From NCBI RefSeq assembly GCF_018449515.1, contig NZ_JAAVUQ010000024.1:61884-125883 (forward strand): a DNA stretch of 64,000 nucleotides, given 5' to 3'. The DNA comes from Caballeronia sp. dw_19. Lineage in GTDB: Bacteria > Pseudomonadota > Gammaproteobacteria > Burkholderiales > Burkholderiaceae. The notes under the pieces are model-generated. The model was not told where the DNA came from and ran no database searches. It saw only the letters and a program-made list of their open reading frames with translations. The position numbers and the translations under genes are program-made. This document shows positions 1-7,300 of this stretch, piece after piece (position 1 is the first letter of the stretch; every line of letters begins with the position of its first letter).

Positions 1-65
1 ATGCGCCGCTCGCGCGGCGAACAGCTATCCAGAAGAACGAGGGCGAGTCAGAAACCCGACTCGCC

Positions 66-290
66 ATGTTTGCGCGGATCGAAGCCCTTCGCATCGAAAT
101 CCGCAAGCTGACTGAGGACGTCGCACTCGCGGCCGACATCGAGCTGCTCGACCTCATGCGCGATGAAGTCGGCAGCTATAGCCGGCATAAAGCCGCACAG
201 GAAGCGCGCACTTGGGCCGGCACCGCTGGCATTCAACTTGAGACCGGATTGATGATGCTCGACCGCGCGTTGCGGCCGGCATCGCTGTGA
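66..290 (+). CDS. Small phage-type hypothetical protein
   Basis: This encodes 74 residues from the ATG at 66, but the same frame is open back to the window edge, so the true start may lie outside. The protein is predicted to be helical and soluble, with no signal peptide. Its C-terminal half carries a pattern of the form GLMxLxRAxxxP preceded by a Trp and an Ile/Leu. I recall that pattern from small early proteins of Burkholderia and Pseudomonas phages, but this is memory, not a search. It is followed after 10 bases by the next gene with a GGAG ribosome site, so the two probably share a transcript. The function is unknown. Confidence 0.55.
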   Translation: MFARIEALRIEIRKLTEDVALAADIELLDLMRDEVGSYSRHKAAQEARTWAGTAGIQLETGLMMLDRALRPASL

Positions 291-300
291 GGAGCCGACC

Positions 301-1446
301 ATGAATATCCAAACCGAGAAGTTCGTCCAGACCGCCATGCATCTTTATTCCGACAAGACCGGGAAGCCGCTGGTTAGCGTGCACGGTGACGGATCCGTTG
401 AGGTCAATTCGGAAGTGACGCTCGACGAGGCCGCGACTGCTTTCTGGAATGCGGTCCGCACAGTCTTTGATCAGCACCGTACGCCGCCGGCTGAGATGGA
501 GCTGCGCGCTATTCACGCAACCGCGGTTACCGCCGTGCTCACGACCGACAAGATGCTCACGCCCGACGTCGACGCGTGGTGGCCGCCCTACCTGCGATCA
601 GTGCTCACGCAATCGTCGCGCCCTTGGTTCACGTCGACGTCCAAGGACGACGCAACGACTGACGATCAGCCGGCGCACTGGCAATACCTGTTCACCTATC
701 CTTTTGACGGCTCACCCGTATGGCGTGACGACTCGCGCGAGTGGAACGGCCAGCGCCCGAAGGCCGCTCGCGGACTCTTCACCAGGCCGACGCCCAAAGA
801 GCTGCAAGAGAAGCTCCGCGACGCACAGTTCGCGCTCGGTGCCTTGGACGTCGTCCGCAACGCGCTCGGTCTACCTTCTGGCGCCAACCTCACAACCGAC
901 GTTGTGCAGGCAGCTTTAGACCTGCAAATTGAGCAGGCCGGGAAAGCCAACATGGTGATCAACGACCTGGTCGACCAGGTGCGCGCAGTTGCCGGCCGCC
1001 ATCGAATCACGGCGAGCGCCGAGCCCGAGCTGCACGCCGTGATCGACGCGGCCGATGCGTTCGTATTTTCACGCGAACCGGCGATGACGCCGCCGGCAAT
1101 GTCACAGGCCGCGCGAGACGTGGTGGCCGAGCGCAAACGCCAGATCGACGTCGAAGGTATGTCGACAGACAAAGACGATCAGAACAACGGCGGCGATCTC
1201 GCGGCCGCTGCTTCAGCATTCGCACTGAACGCCGCTTGCCAGCTCAATCCCTACTCGCGGCAACCGCTCCAAGAATTTCCGATCATGTGGCCGTCCGATT
1301 GGGCAGCGAAGTGGTGGAAGCCCAAGACGCCGCGCGAGGATCTAGTTCGTGCCGGCGCGTTGATCATCGCCGAGATCGAGCGCATCGACCGGGATCCGGG
1401 CGATGAGTCCGGTCATCACCATTCACAAGGGGGCGACCATGCATAG
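301..1446 (+). CDS. Phage-type hypothetical protein with a C-terminal RKRQ/EG domain
   Basis: This 381-residue protein starts at an ATG behind a GGAG site. Its last 110 residues have the layout AARDVVAERKRQ, then EGM, a DD-x-x-GG segment, a Trp-rich WWKPKTPREDLV stretch and AGALIIAEIERIDR. That arrangement is common in accessory proteins of tailed phages and prophages. The N-terminal two thirds are not recognised. No catalytic motif is evident and no signal or membrane segment is seen. The stop overlaps the start of the next gene, consistent with an operon. It supports a prophage or phage-derived island, but the molecular role is unknown. Confidence 0.7.
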   Translation: MNIQTEKFVQTAMHLYSDKTGKPLVSVHGDGSVEVNSEVTLDEAATAFWNAVRTVFDQHRTPPAEMELRAIHATAVTAVLTTDKMLTPDVDAWWPPYLRSVLTQSSRPWFTSTSKDDATTDDQPAHWQYLFTYPFDGSPVWRDDSREWNGQRPKAARGLFTRPTPKELQEKLRDAQFALGALDVVRNALGLPSGANLTTDVVQAALDLQIEQAGKANMVINDLVDQVRAVAGRHRITASAEPELHAVIDAADAFVFSREPAMTPPAMSQAARDVVAERKRQIDVEGMSTDKDDQNNGGDLAAAASAFALNAACQLNPYSRQPLQEFPIMWPSDWAAKWWKPKTPREDLVRAGALIIAEIERIDRDPGDESGHHHSQGGDHA

Positions 1447-1726
1447 CCTCACTGTGATTCCCGCAATGACGGACCCGCTTGGTCGCTACTGGACCCCGCC
1501 AAGTCGCAATGAGCTTGCCGTCGACGATACGCATGCAGTCATGAGCCGCCGATCATTCGATCTCCTCCTTGAATACTCGCGATCGAAGCCGACCGGCGTC
1601 TACCCCGGAAAGATGTGGAAAGCGATCATGCGCGACGGTACGCCTCACCTGTGTTGGTACGGGATCGTTGAAGGACGCGATGACTTGTGCTCGAACAACA
1701 ACCGACAGATTCTTGTCTGCGATTGA
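1439..1726 (+). CDS. Hypothetical protein of the integrated element
   Basis: The ATG at 1439 overlaps the stop of the previous gene and has AGGGGG about seven bases upstream. It is preferred to the in-frame ATG at 1403, which lies deeper inside the previous gene. The product is 95 residues, soluble, with several aromatic residues and no motif I recognise. It is part of the tightly packed plus-strand series from 66 to 2576. Confidence 0.55.
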   Translation: MHSLTVIPAMTDPLGRYWTPPSRNELAVDDTHAVMSRRSFDLLLEYSRSKPTGVYPGKMWKAIMRDGTPHLCWYGIVEGRDDLCSNNNRQILVCD

Positions 1727-1738
1727 CGGAGAAACGAA

Positions 1739-1876
1739 ATGATCCTAGCCCTCGAAATACTGTCGATCTGGTCTTGTGTCGGCATGGCCATCGCGCTCAA
1801 GCTCGGTCAGTTCATTCAAAAAAACCGCCCCGCTGATTGGCACGCAGAGTGGGCTCGTTCGGGAGACTCAGCATGA
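1739..1876 (+). CDS. Small single-pass membrane protein
   Basis: A 45-residue reading frame begins at the ATG at 1739 behind CGGAGAAACGA. It ends with TGA at 1876, overlapping the ATG of the next gene (ATGA). Residues 2 to about 24 form a hydrophobic helix, then comes a short polar tail with KNRPADWH. Tight packing between neighbours, a ribosome site and the overlapping junction support translation. Its size and topology resemble small phage membrane proteins, but no family is recognised. Confidence 0.5.
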   Translation: MILALEILSIWSCVGMAIALKLGQFIQKNRPADWHAEWARSGDSA

Positions 1877-2247
1877 GATGGGCAATTGACAATCCGACGC
1901 GCCTGACGCGCATCGTCGACGCGCGCGGTCACACACAGGTCGCGCGCGACAAAACAACTTTGCGGGACGAGATCATCGCGATCTTAGAAGTCGGACACCA
2001 ACCGAAGACCGTGCTGGTGCGCGCCCTGCACACCAGCATGACGCTAGTAGACACAGCGCTTTCGGAGCTTGAACGACAAGGTCGGGTTGAAAAGTTTCGG
2101 ATGATGAGTGAGCGGAAAAGGCTGGATATCTTCTGGTGTGTTTCTGGCGCTGTGCCGACCCCTATCGCGGCGAACAGTGGTTTCAGTGCAGCAGAGACGT
2201 TGGCTGCGTTTCAGGAAATCGCTATGCAACGAGCACGTAAACAATGA
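1873..2247 (+). CDS. Winged-helix-like hypothetical regulator
   Basis: The ATG at 1873 overlaps the previous stop as ATGA and is preferred to the longer in-frame start at 1837, giving 124 residues. Roughly residues 28 to 75 read like a winged helix-turn-helix: a helix (RDEIIAILE), a turn, a helix (VLVRALHTS) and a probable recognition helix (LVDTALSELERQGRVEKF). The segment ELERQGRVEK is typical of the start of the wing in such folds. It may be a small transcriptional regulator of the element. The fold call is by pattern only. Confidence 0.55.
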   Translation: MRWAIDNPTRLTRIVDARGHTQVARDKTTLRDEIIAILEVGHQPKTVLVRALHTSMTLVDTALSELERQGRVEKFRMMSERKRLDIFWCVSGAVPTPIAANSGFSAAETLAAFQEIAMQRARKQ

Positions 2248-2576
2248 AAACATACGACTTACTTGAATGCGCCGACCTGCTAAAGGTTGATCGCAACACC
2301 GTTTTGAAGATCGCCGGAACCGGCGAACTGGCCGGCGCAAAGATTGGCCGCGCTTGGGTATTTTTAGAGGATGACGTATTGGCGTTTCTGCGTAAGAAGG
2401 TGCAGGAACAGTCGAACGCGCGACTGCAGGGAGCGCACGAGCCAGAGACGGACGAAAAGCTTGCGAAGGCTGTCGCACGTCAATTCACTACACCCGACCG
2501 CCGGCGACCGGGCCGACCTGCGCGCCCGCTACCGGCACTCCCCGATTCAGACAGACAGTCTATTCATCACCAATGA
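2244..2576 (+). CDS. Helix-turn-helix (excisionase/AlpA-like) DNA-binding protein
   Basis: This 110-residue protein overlaps the previous gene by ATGA. Residues 1 to about 52 match the HTH_17/excisionase pattern: a short N-terminal helix (LLECADLLKVD), a recognition helix (NTVLKIAGTGEL) and a wing (AGAKIGRAWVFLEDDVLAFL). In that family the domain binds DNA in excisionases, AlpA-type activators and MerR relatives. The C-terminal half is charged and proline-rich and probably disordered. Its end overlaps by 17 bases the 3' end of the convergent Fic gene. A role in excision or in controlling the integrase is plausible but inferred from context. Confidence 0.65.
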   Translation: MKTYDLLECADLLKVDRNTVLKIAGTGELAGAKIGRAWVFLEDDVLAFLRKKVQEQSNARLQGAHEPETDEKLAKAVARQFTTPDRRRPGRPARPLPALPDSDRQSIHHQ

Positions 2577-3306
2577 TTTGCTCGATTACAAACTGCCTCA
2601 GTTCGTTAGGGAAGCCTTCCCGGAACCGGGCAATGAAGAAGTCGTAAGGTTCCGGTGGTCTCTCGTCAAGAGGCCAGTCCTCAACAGCCAAGCCCATCAG
2701 TGAGAGAAAACAAAACAAGAGGAAGCGGCCCACATGGCCGTTTCCGTTTGCATATGGATGGATGATCATTAGATTGACCATGTGCTCCAACGCAATGTCT
2801 AAATTCTTGATGAACGTGTCCTCGTCCACGTCACCATCCGCAATGCCACCGCCTGCCTCAACGTCACCCTCAGCTGGTTTGCTTACGTCAGCTTCGACGG
2901 CGGCCACCTCCTCGGAGGACTGTTCGCTAAAGTAACTTTTAATATCTGCTGAAATTTCGGCGTGCAGTGCATCCATCTCAACTGCAACGTTGGATGCAGC
3001 GGTGGTTCCGATTACTTCCCCTCTCCGATCAAACCCGATAGTGACGTCGTAATCAATAAGACAATCACGCGAGCCTCGGTAATTCCCAGCAAAGTATCCG
3101 CAGCCTTTTGCTGTCATCCCTTCAAATAAAGCTTTGTGTACCGGACGAGTATCCTTGAGGTAAATTCGTTCGGGAACTTCTCCGCTGCGCAAACGGGCCA
3201 GCAGCATCTTCGACCGGAACTTCGCCTTCGTGTGCTTCTTGTCGTCGAACTTCCTATAGTCCCAATCTCGGCATGCGCACCGCGCAGAATGTTCAGGGCA
3301 CATCAT
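2560..3306 (-). CDS. Fic-domain protein with a variant active-site motif
   Basis: This 248-residue protein has a Fic core in its C-terminal half. The active-site loop at residues 183-194 reads HPYANGNGHVGR, compared with the family consensus HPFx(D/E)GNGRxxR. The catalytic His is present, the acidic Mg-binding residue is Asn, and the first Arg is His. Upstream, LFEGMTAKGCGYFAGNYRG matches the region before the core in Fic proteins. An acidic, low-complexity stretch (about 130-165) interrupts the middle. Fic enzymes usually transfer AMP or another phosphate-containing group to Ser, Thr or Tyr of a target protein; the altered motif makes that activity uncertain. Its start overlaps the stop of the upstream gene, making it third in a three-gene minus-strand cassette. 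Confidence 0.8.
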   Translation of the reverse strand: MMCPEHSARCACRDWDYRKFDDKKHTKAKFRSKMLLARLRSGEVPERIYLKDTRPVHKALFEGMTAKGCGYFAGNYRGSRDCLIDYDVTIGFDRRGEVIGTTAASNVAVEMDALHAEISADIKSYFSEQSSEEVAAVEADVSKPAEGDVEAGGGIADGDVDEDTFIKNLDIALEHMVNLMIIHPYANGNGHVGRFLLFCFLSLMGLAVEDWPLDERPPEPYDFFIARFREGFPNELRQFVIEQIIGDE

Positions 3307-3830
3307 TCACCATAAATGCGATTAGTGATCCTCTCAGCCCACTGACCCGGATCTTCAGCCCGCTTTGCGCGGCTGGCTTTCAATGCCAGCGCCCGTCGAG
3401 CAAGACTTCGTACCGCATCACTCATCTGCGCTGGAGCGTCGCTCTCTCTACGAGCGCGCGCTGTTCCAAAGACGTGTGTCGGCGTTTCGGTTTCGGCAGC
3501 GACTAACTCCAACACAGCTTGGTCTAAGGTAACGCTCACGTTCTCTTCGACCAACGAAACGACCTTAACCTCGGAAAAAAGATACGCATAGAACGCACGC
3601 CATTTGGTCCTCTTGTTGGCCTTCCAAACTCGCACGTTATAGTCAGGATTCCCGATCAAACAATTGGAGGTGAACTCAACGGATGAGTCGTCAATTACGA
3701 TGTCGACCAAGGCAGACGTGTGTTTGTCATATGCACGCTTAGCGAACATTTCAGCGACACTTGACGCGGTACCAGCGACGTCATAGGCCGGCATGTTCCG
3801 GTCAGTGTACGTAACGGCTGCAGGAATCAT
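3303..3830 (-). CDS. Unrecognised protein, middle gene of the Fic cassette
   Basis: This 175-residue protein has no family I recognise. It overlaps its neighbours on both sides by four bases, so it is very likely co-translated with the upstream 245-residue protein and the downstream Fic protein. There is no signal peptide or membrane helix. The central part alternates hydrophobic and polar residues (VDIVIDDSSVEF, VVSLVEENVSV), suggesting beta structure. The C-terminal 45 residues are Arg/Ala-rich and helical (SLARRALALKASRAKRA). It might be a partner or inhibitor of the Fic protein, but only gene order supports this. Confidence 0.65.
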   Translation of the reverse strand: MIPAAVTYTDRNMPAYDVAGTASSVAEMFAKRAYDKHTSALVDIVIDDSSVEFTSNCLIGNPDYNVRVWKANKRTKWRAFYAYLFSEVKVVSLVEENVSVTLDQAVLELVAAETETPTHVFGTARARRESDAPAQMSDAVRSLARRALALKASRAKRAEDPGQWAERITNRIYGE

Positions 3831-4495
3831 GATGCCCTCGCCAGAGTTGTCTCAAATTTTGTAATTAGTTGGGCCGATCGCTCTATCAACTGCGGGACTC
3901 GATCCAACATACTTTTTAATTCTTCTAATTTGTTGGTGGGAGCCTCTTGGCTAGTATTGAACACCAAGAGTTCTTGGTTATCACATAGCACCTTGCCCCC
4001 GCGTGAAGCTCGGCCCGAACGAATTTCTACCTGAAGGTGACCGCCAAATTCGTCCGGCGTACGAAGCATAACTCCTGCTGTCGCACCCCGTCCGTTAAAG
4101 TCTTCCAACAAGGGATTGCCGTTGAGGAAAATTTCCCTTGAACGCTCCAAGTAGGGACCCGGAACATTGCCATCGTGGAGAGCGTAGAGAACGTTGACGC
4201 CACCGAGCTTGAAGGACAACCGCGCGGCATCTAGAAAACGATTGATCCTCACTTGAACATCATCGACCAAGGCATGGTCGGCACTGTCGAACGAGAACTG
4301 CACCCTATCGGGCAGAATCACTACGCGAAGCGGGGACGCCTGAAGGTTAACCATGACTGGCAAAAACATTGACCCCGGCAAGAACTCATCTTTGCCGACA
4401 ACGCCTGCCTCTAGGAACCATAACTGACTGTAAACGGACACATCGATCTGCTGCGTACTCAGCAGAACAATGTTTACCGCAAGTAATGTTGACAT
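3827..4495 (-). CDS. Unrecognised protein, first gene of the Fic cassette
   Basis: The frame is open from 4564. I place the start at the ATG at 4495 because the 23 residues before it look non-conserved; neither start has a clear ribosome site. From 4495 the protein has 222 residues. Its N-terminal half is predicted beta-rich (LLAVNIVLLS, SPLRVVILPDRVQFSF). A conserved-looking stretch RINRFLDAARLSFKLGGVNVLY follows, and a C-terminal helix (LEELKSMLDRVPQLIERSAQLI) could form a coiled coil. No enzymatic motif is visible. It overlaps the next gene by ATGA. The DNA here is visibly richer in A+T than the flanking core genome, suggesting horizontal origin. Confidence 0.6.
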   Translation of the reverse strand: MSTLLAVNIVLLSTQQIDVSVYSQLWFLEAGVVGKDEFLPGSMFLPVMVNLQASPLRVVILPDRVQFSFDSADHALVDDVQVRINRFLDAARLSFKLGGVNVLYALHDGNVPGPYLERSREIFLNGNPLLEDFNGRGATAGVMLRTPDEFGGHLQVEIRSGRASRGGKVLCDNQELLVFNTSQEAPTNKLEELKSMLDRVPQLIERSAQLITKFETTLARAS

Positions 4496-4717
4496 ATAGT
4501 TGTATTCGTTTTGATGCGGGTTTGCTGGACCAAGCTTTTTGTTCCTGCACGGCGCGCCATGCACGGATCATAACACCACTATTAATCCACACAATTTTGC
4601 CACCGCATGCCGGCCAGCGCTCACTTGCAGAAGCTTTTCGTCGTGAAACGCCCTTCATTGGTTATCGGCTAGACAGCGCTTTTCTGAAGCCGGCCTGCTT
4701 CTCAATCGTTCCCCCGG

Positions 4718-5878
4718 CTACCATAGCTGCAGCGCAAGTTCGCTGCCACGTAGGTTGGCGTAGCGCATCAAGAGCTTCGTACTGGAATGTCCGGTGATTT
4801 TTGCAATCTGGACATCAGACAGAGAAGTTTTCTCATAGAGGCGTGACGTTGCCTCATGACGCAGATCATGAAACGTCACCTCTCCACACCCCGCCGCATC
4901 AAATATCCGACCAAACTGCGCGGACAACCGAACGGTGACCGTCGCCAGTGCCTTTGGCTCCCGATCTCCGTCCCACCATGGGAACAAGCGGTCGGTGTCG
5001 AATGTGAATCCTTCCATCTCAGCGTCGCCGGCCTCGACCAGCCCGACATACCTTTTGTACGCCGCGATCGCCACTGTCGTGAGCGGTACCTGGCGCTTGC
5101 TCCCGTTTTTCGTTTTGTCTAGAAAGATAGTCCGCTGCTCGATATCAACTTGCGCCGGCGAGAGCGTGTACATCTCTCGCAACCGCATTGCCGACTCGAT
5201 AGCTAGCTCGAACAGGAACACAAGTGCCGGACGGTACTGGAGCTCAAACGGTCGCTGGCGGTTCTCCGGTTTGACCTTATCGAGCACTGCACGAACGGCC
5301 TTCTCGGGGTCGCCATGCAGCCGCTGGTCGCGCTCGATGTCTTCCTTGGGATCCTTGCCTTGCGTTCGAACGGCGGCCGAATCCTCGTCGGTGTATGTGG
5401 CATAGCGCTTGGGAAGAAGTCGCAAGGGATTGATCGGCAGCGAAGGATTACCGCTCTTGACCGTCCAATCGAAACACCGCGCGAGCGCACCGACATAGTG
5501 ACGAATAGTCGACGGAGCCATCACGTCCCGGCGCTTCATTGCTGTTACCCATCGCTCGGTCCATTCATAGCTCACAGAGGTAAGCGCCTGCCCCTTCCAA
5601 CGGTCGAGCAACGTATTGAGCAGCGAAATGTCCGAGGCCGGCATCGACACCTTTCCGAGGTAGGCGCGGATCGCATCGTCGACCGTGACCACGCTGCCCC
5701 GTCGAGCGACCAGCTCCTCTGGAAGAATGCCGGCATCGAGCAGCTGCTCGATGCGACGCACGTAGGCGTCCCCTTCGTCCTCACTTTCGAATGTGAGCGA
5801 AAGTGGCTTTGGGAGTAGGCCCTTGCGCCGGACGGTGTATTCCCACGTCCCTGAAGGACGCATTCTCTTTGTCGACAT
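4718..5878 (-). CDS. Tyrosine site-specific integrase
   Basis: A 386-residue phage-type integrase that inserts and excises the element by strand exchange. It has an N-terminal arm-binding-like region (1-60), a core-binding domain (about 63-150) and a catalytic domain (about 210-380). The catalytic set appears complete: Arg232, Lys255 or Lys257 in the beta hairpin, the HDLRHE box with His337 and Arg340, His364 in GHSS, and nucleophile Tyr373 in MRYANL. The gene begins 175 bases from the 3' end of tRNA-Cys and points away from it, the usual layout when a tRNA gene is the attachment site. It is probably functional; the specificity is not proven. Confidence 0.93.
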   Translation of the reverse strand: MSTKRMRPSGTWEYTVRRKGLLPKPLSLTFESEDEGDAYVRRIEQLLDAGILPEELVARRGSVVTVDDAIRAYLGKVSMPASDISLLNTLLDRWKGQALTSVSYEWTERWVTAMKRRDVMAPSTIRHYVGALARCFDWTVKSGNPSLPINPLRLLPKRYATYTDEDSAAVRTQGKDPKEDIERDQRLHGDPEKAVRAVLDKVKPENRQRPFELQYRPALVFLFELAIESAMRLREMYTLSPAQVDIEQRTIFLDKTKNGSKRQVPLTTVAIAAYKRYVGLVEAGDAEMEGFTFDTDRLFPWWDGDREPKALATVTVRLSAQFGRIFDAAGCGEVTFHDLRHEATSRLYEKTSLSDVQIAKITGHSSTKLLMRYANLRGSELALQLW

Positions 5879-5982
5879 AGCCCCGCTGCAAAACTCGCAT
5901 CAACGGCCAATGAGCCGATCTACGCGTGGTTTTGCGTGTTTTTGGAGTGGTTAGAGAGGGCTTTGTACCACTTTAGAGGGCG

Positions 5983-6002
5983 CATTTCCATATATGGAAA
6001 TG
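5983..6002. repeat. Perfect 20-base palindrome beside the integrase
   Basis: The sequence is its own reverse complement over 20 bases (CATTTCCATA and its mirror). It lies between the integrase start (5878) and the 3' end of tRNA-Cys (6054). In this position it could be an operator for the integrase gene, or an arm or accessory site for recombination. The role is inferred from position only. Confidence 0.6.
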
Positions 6003-6010
6003 TATTAGAT

Positions 6011-6046
6011 AAAGACAAAGCCCTGAATAATCAGGGCTTTGTCTTT
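6011..6046 (-). terminator. Hairpin terminator after tRNA-Cys
   Basis: A perfect 16-base inverted repeat (AAAGACAAAGCCCTGA and its complement) with an ATAA loop sits eight bases beyond the 3' end of tRNA-Cys. On the minus strand the 3' arm ends in a U-rich stretch (TTTGTCTTT). It probably terminates tRNA transcription and may also insulate the integrase promoter. Confidence 0.75.
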
Positions 6047-6053
6047 GATTCTT

Positions 6054-6127
6054 TGGAGGCGCGAGCCGGAGTCGAACCGGCCTAAACGGCTTTGCAGGCC
6101 GCTGCATAACCGCTTTGCTATCGCGCC
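6054..6127 (-). tRNA. tRNA-Cys (GCA)
   Basis: A 74-base cloverleaf on the minus strand with acceptor GGCGCGA paired to TCGCGCC, anticodon GCA in the loop of CGGCCTGCAAAGCCG, a T arm with GGTTCGACTCC, discriminator T and an encoded CCA. It is intact and stands at the boundary between the integrated element and the core genome, so it is the likely attachment gene. Confidence 0.95.
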
Positions 6128-6206
6128 GGAAGCGGGGACTACATGAAGCATTCCGTATCTGGCAAAACCAACCCAACGTCACCGTATTGAACTGGTCCAC
6201 CAAACA

Positions 6207-6234
6207 AAAAGGGAAGCTTGGCTTCCCCTTTTTT
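6207..6234 (-). terminator. Hairpin terminator after tRNA-Gly
   Basis: A GGGAAGC stem with its complement GCTTCCC is flanked by A and T runs directly beyond the 3' end of the first tRNA-Gly. On the minus strand it ends in TTTTTGTTTG. It would end the tRNA-Gly transcript before tRNA-Cys. Confidence 0.6.
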
Positions 6235-6310
6235 TGGAGCGGGAGACGAGGCTCGAACTCGCGACCTCAACCTTGGCAAGGTTGCGCTCTACCAGCTGAG
6301 CTACTCCCGC
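6235..6310 (-). tRNA. tRNA-Gly (GCC), copy 1
   Basis: A 76-base minus-strand tRNA with acceptor GCGGGAG/CTCCCGC, anticodon loop CTTGCCAAG (anticodon GCC), a T arm with GAGTTCGAGCC, discriminator T and an encoded CCA. It lies 58 bases from an almost identical second copy. Confidence 0.95.
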
Positions 6311-6368
6311 ATGGTCCTGCACTTTACTGCCAGCCACTGGCTTACCATTGCCAATGACCTTCTTAATT

Positions 6369-6444
6369 TGGAGCGGGAGACGAGGCTCGAACTCGCGACC
6401 TCAACCTTGGCAAGGTTGCGCTCTACCAACTGAGCTACTCCCGC
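6369..6444 (-). tRNA. tRNA-Gly (GCC), copy 2
   Basis: This is the second tandem tRNA-Gly(GCC), 76 bases on the minus strand. It differs from copy 1 at one visible position in the D arm (GTTGG against GCTGG). The two copies are probably co-transcribed, with this one upstream. Confidence 0.95.
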
Positions 6445-6618
6445 ATCTTGCTGACTTCTTCTGCCAATTTGCTGCTTTCGACCTTCATCAGGCTTCGCGG
6501 TTTTTTGCGTTCACCCGACAGAAACGAGATTATGGAGAAGGCCAACTTTAGTGTCAAGCGCTTTGTATGTACCCCATCACTTTTAAACGCTCTCCAACTT
6601 GAATCACAGCATGCCGAA

Positions 6619-7215
6619 TCACAACATGCCACCGCGCTCGCGAATCTGCGGCCATGCGAGCTTCATGTAATAGAGCATGGACCACACCGTGAGGAACGCA
6701 GCAACGTAGATCAGCCAGAGTCCCCACACGCGGGTATCGATAACGAGCGGCGTACCGGCAATCCTCAACGGCCCGTAGAACAGCAGCATGGGGATAGCAA
6801 CCATCTGGCAGACGGTCTTGAATTTGCCGAGCGAATTCACCGCCACGCTCTTCGATGCCCCGATCTGCGCCATCCATTCCCGCAATGCCGAAATCGTGAT
6901 CTCACGCCCCACGATAACCAGCGCAATCACTGCGTTCAGCCGCATCAGTTGCACGAGCACGAGCAGCGCCGCAGTGACCATGAGTTTGTCTGCAACGGGA
7001 TCGAGAAATGCGCCGAATGCCGATGTCTGATTGAGCTTGCGTGCGAGGTAGCCGTCGAACCAGTCGGTCAGCGCAGCCAGCACGAAGATGACCATTGCAA
7101 GCAGGTTGCGATGGTCCGGGCTCATCATCACGTCCGGCAAATAGAAGACGCCCACGACGAGCGGAATCAGCACGATTCGAAGCCACGTCAGGAAAATCGG
7201 AAAATTAAACGGCAT
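6619..7215 (-). CDS. pgsA: Phosphatidylglycerophosphate synthase
   Basis: This 198-residue inner-membrane enzyme transfers the phosphatidyl group from CDP-diacylglycerol to glycerol 3-phosphate, the committed step to phosphatidylglycerol and cardiolipin. The CDP-alcohol phosphotransferase signature is complete in DWFDGYLARKLNQTSAFG followed by FLDPVADK. Several hydrophobic helices follow the N-terminal MPFNFPIFLTWLRI, a typical PgsA start. It sits downstream of uvrC on the same strand with an 85-base gap, a neighbour relation also seen in other proteobacteria. Confidence 0.95.
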   Translation of the reverse strand: MPFNFPIFLTWLRIVLIPLVVGVFYLPDVMMSPDHRNLLAMVIFVLAALTDWFDGYLARKLNQTSAFGAFLDPVADKLMVTAALLVLVQLMRLNAVIALVIVGREITISALREWMAQIGASKSVAVNSLGKFKTVCQMVAIPMLLFYGPLRIAGTPLVIDTRVWGLWLIYVAAFLTVWSMLYYMKLAWPQIRERGGML

Positions 7216-7300
7216 GGGCGTGACTCTTATAGAGAGGTGCCATTGTGCCGCGTCGCCCTATATGTCACAAGACGACGGGCTGAACGGCCGGACGTTGCGC

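Noticed and set aside
4369..4797. 142-residue plus-strand frame across the integrase/Fic-cassette gap
   Set aside because: It overlaps both minus-strand genes and has no recognisable domain or ribosome site.
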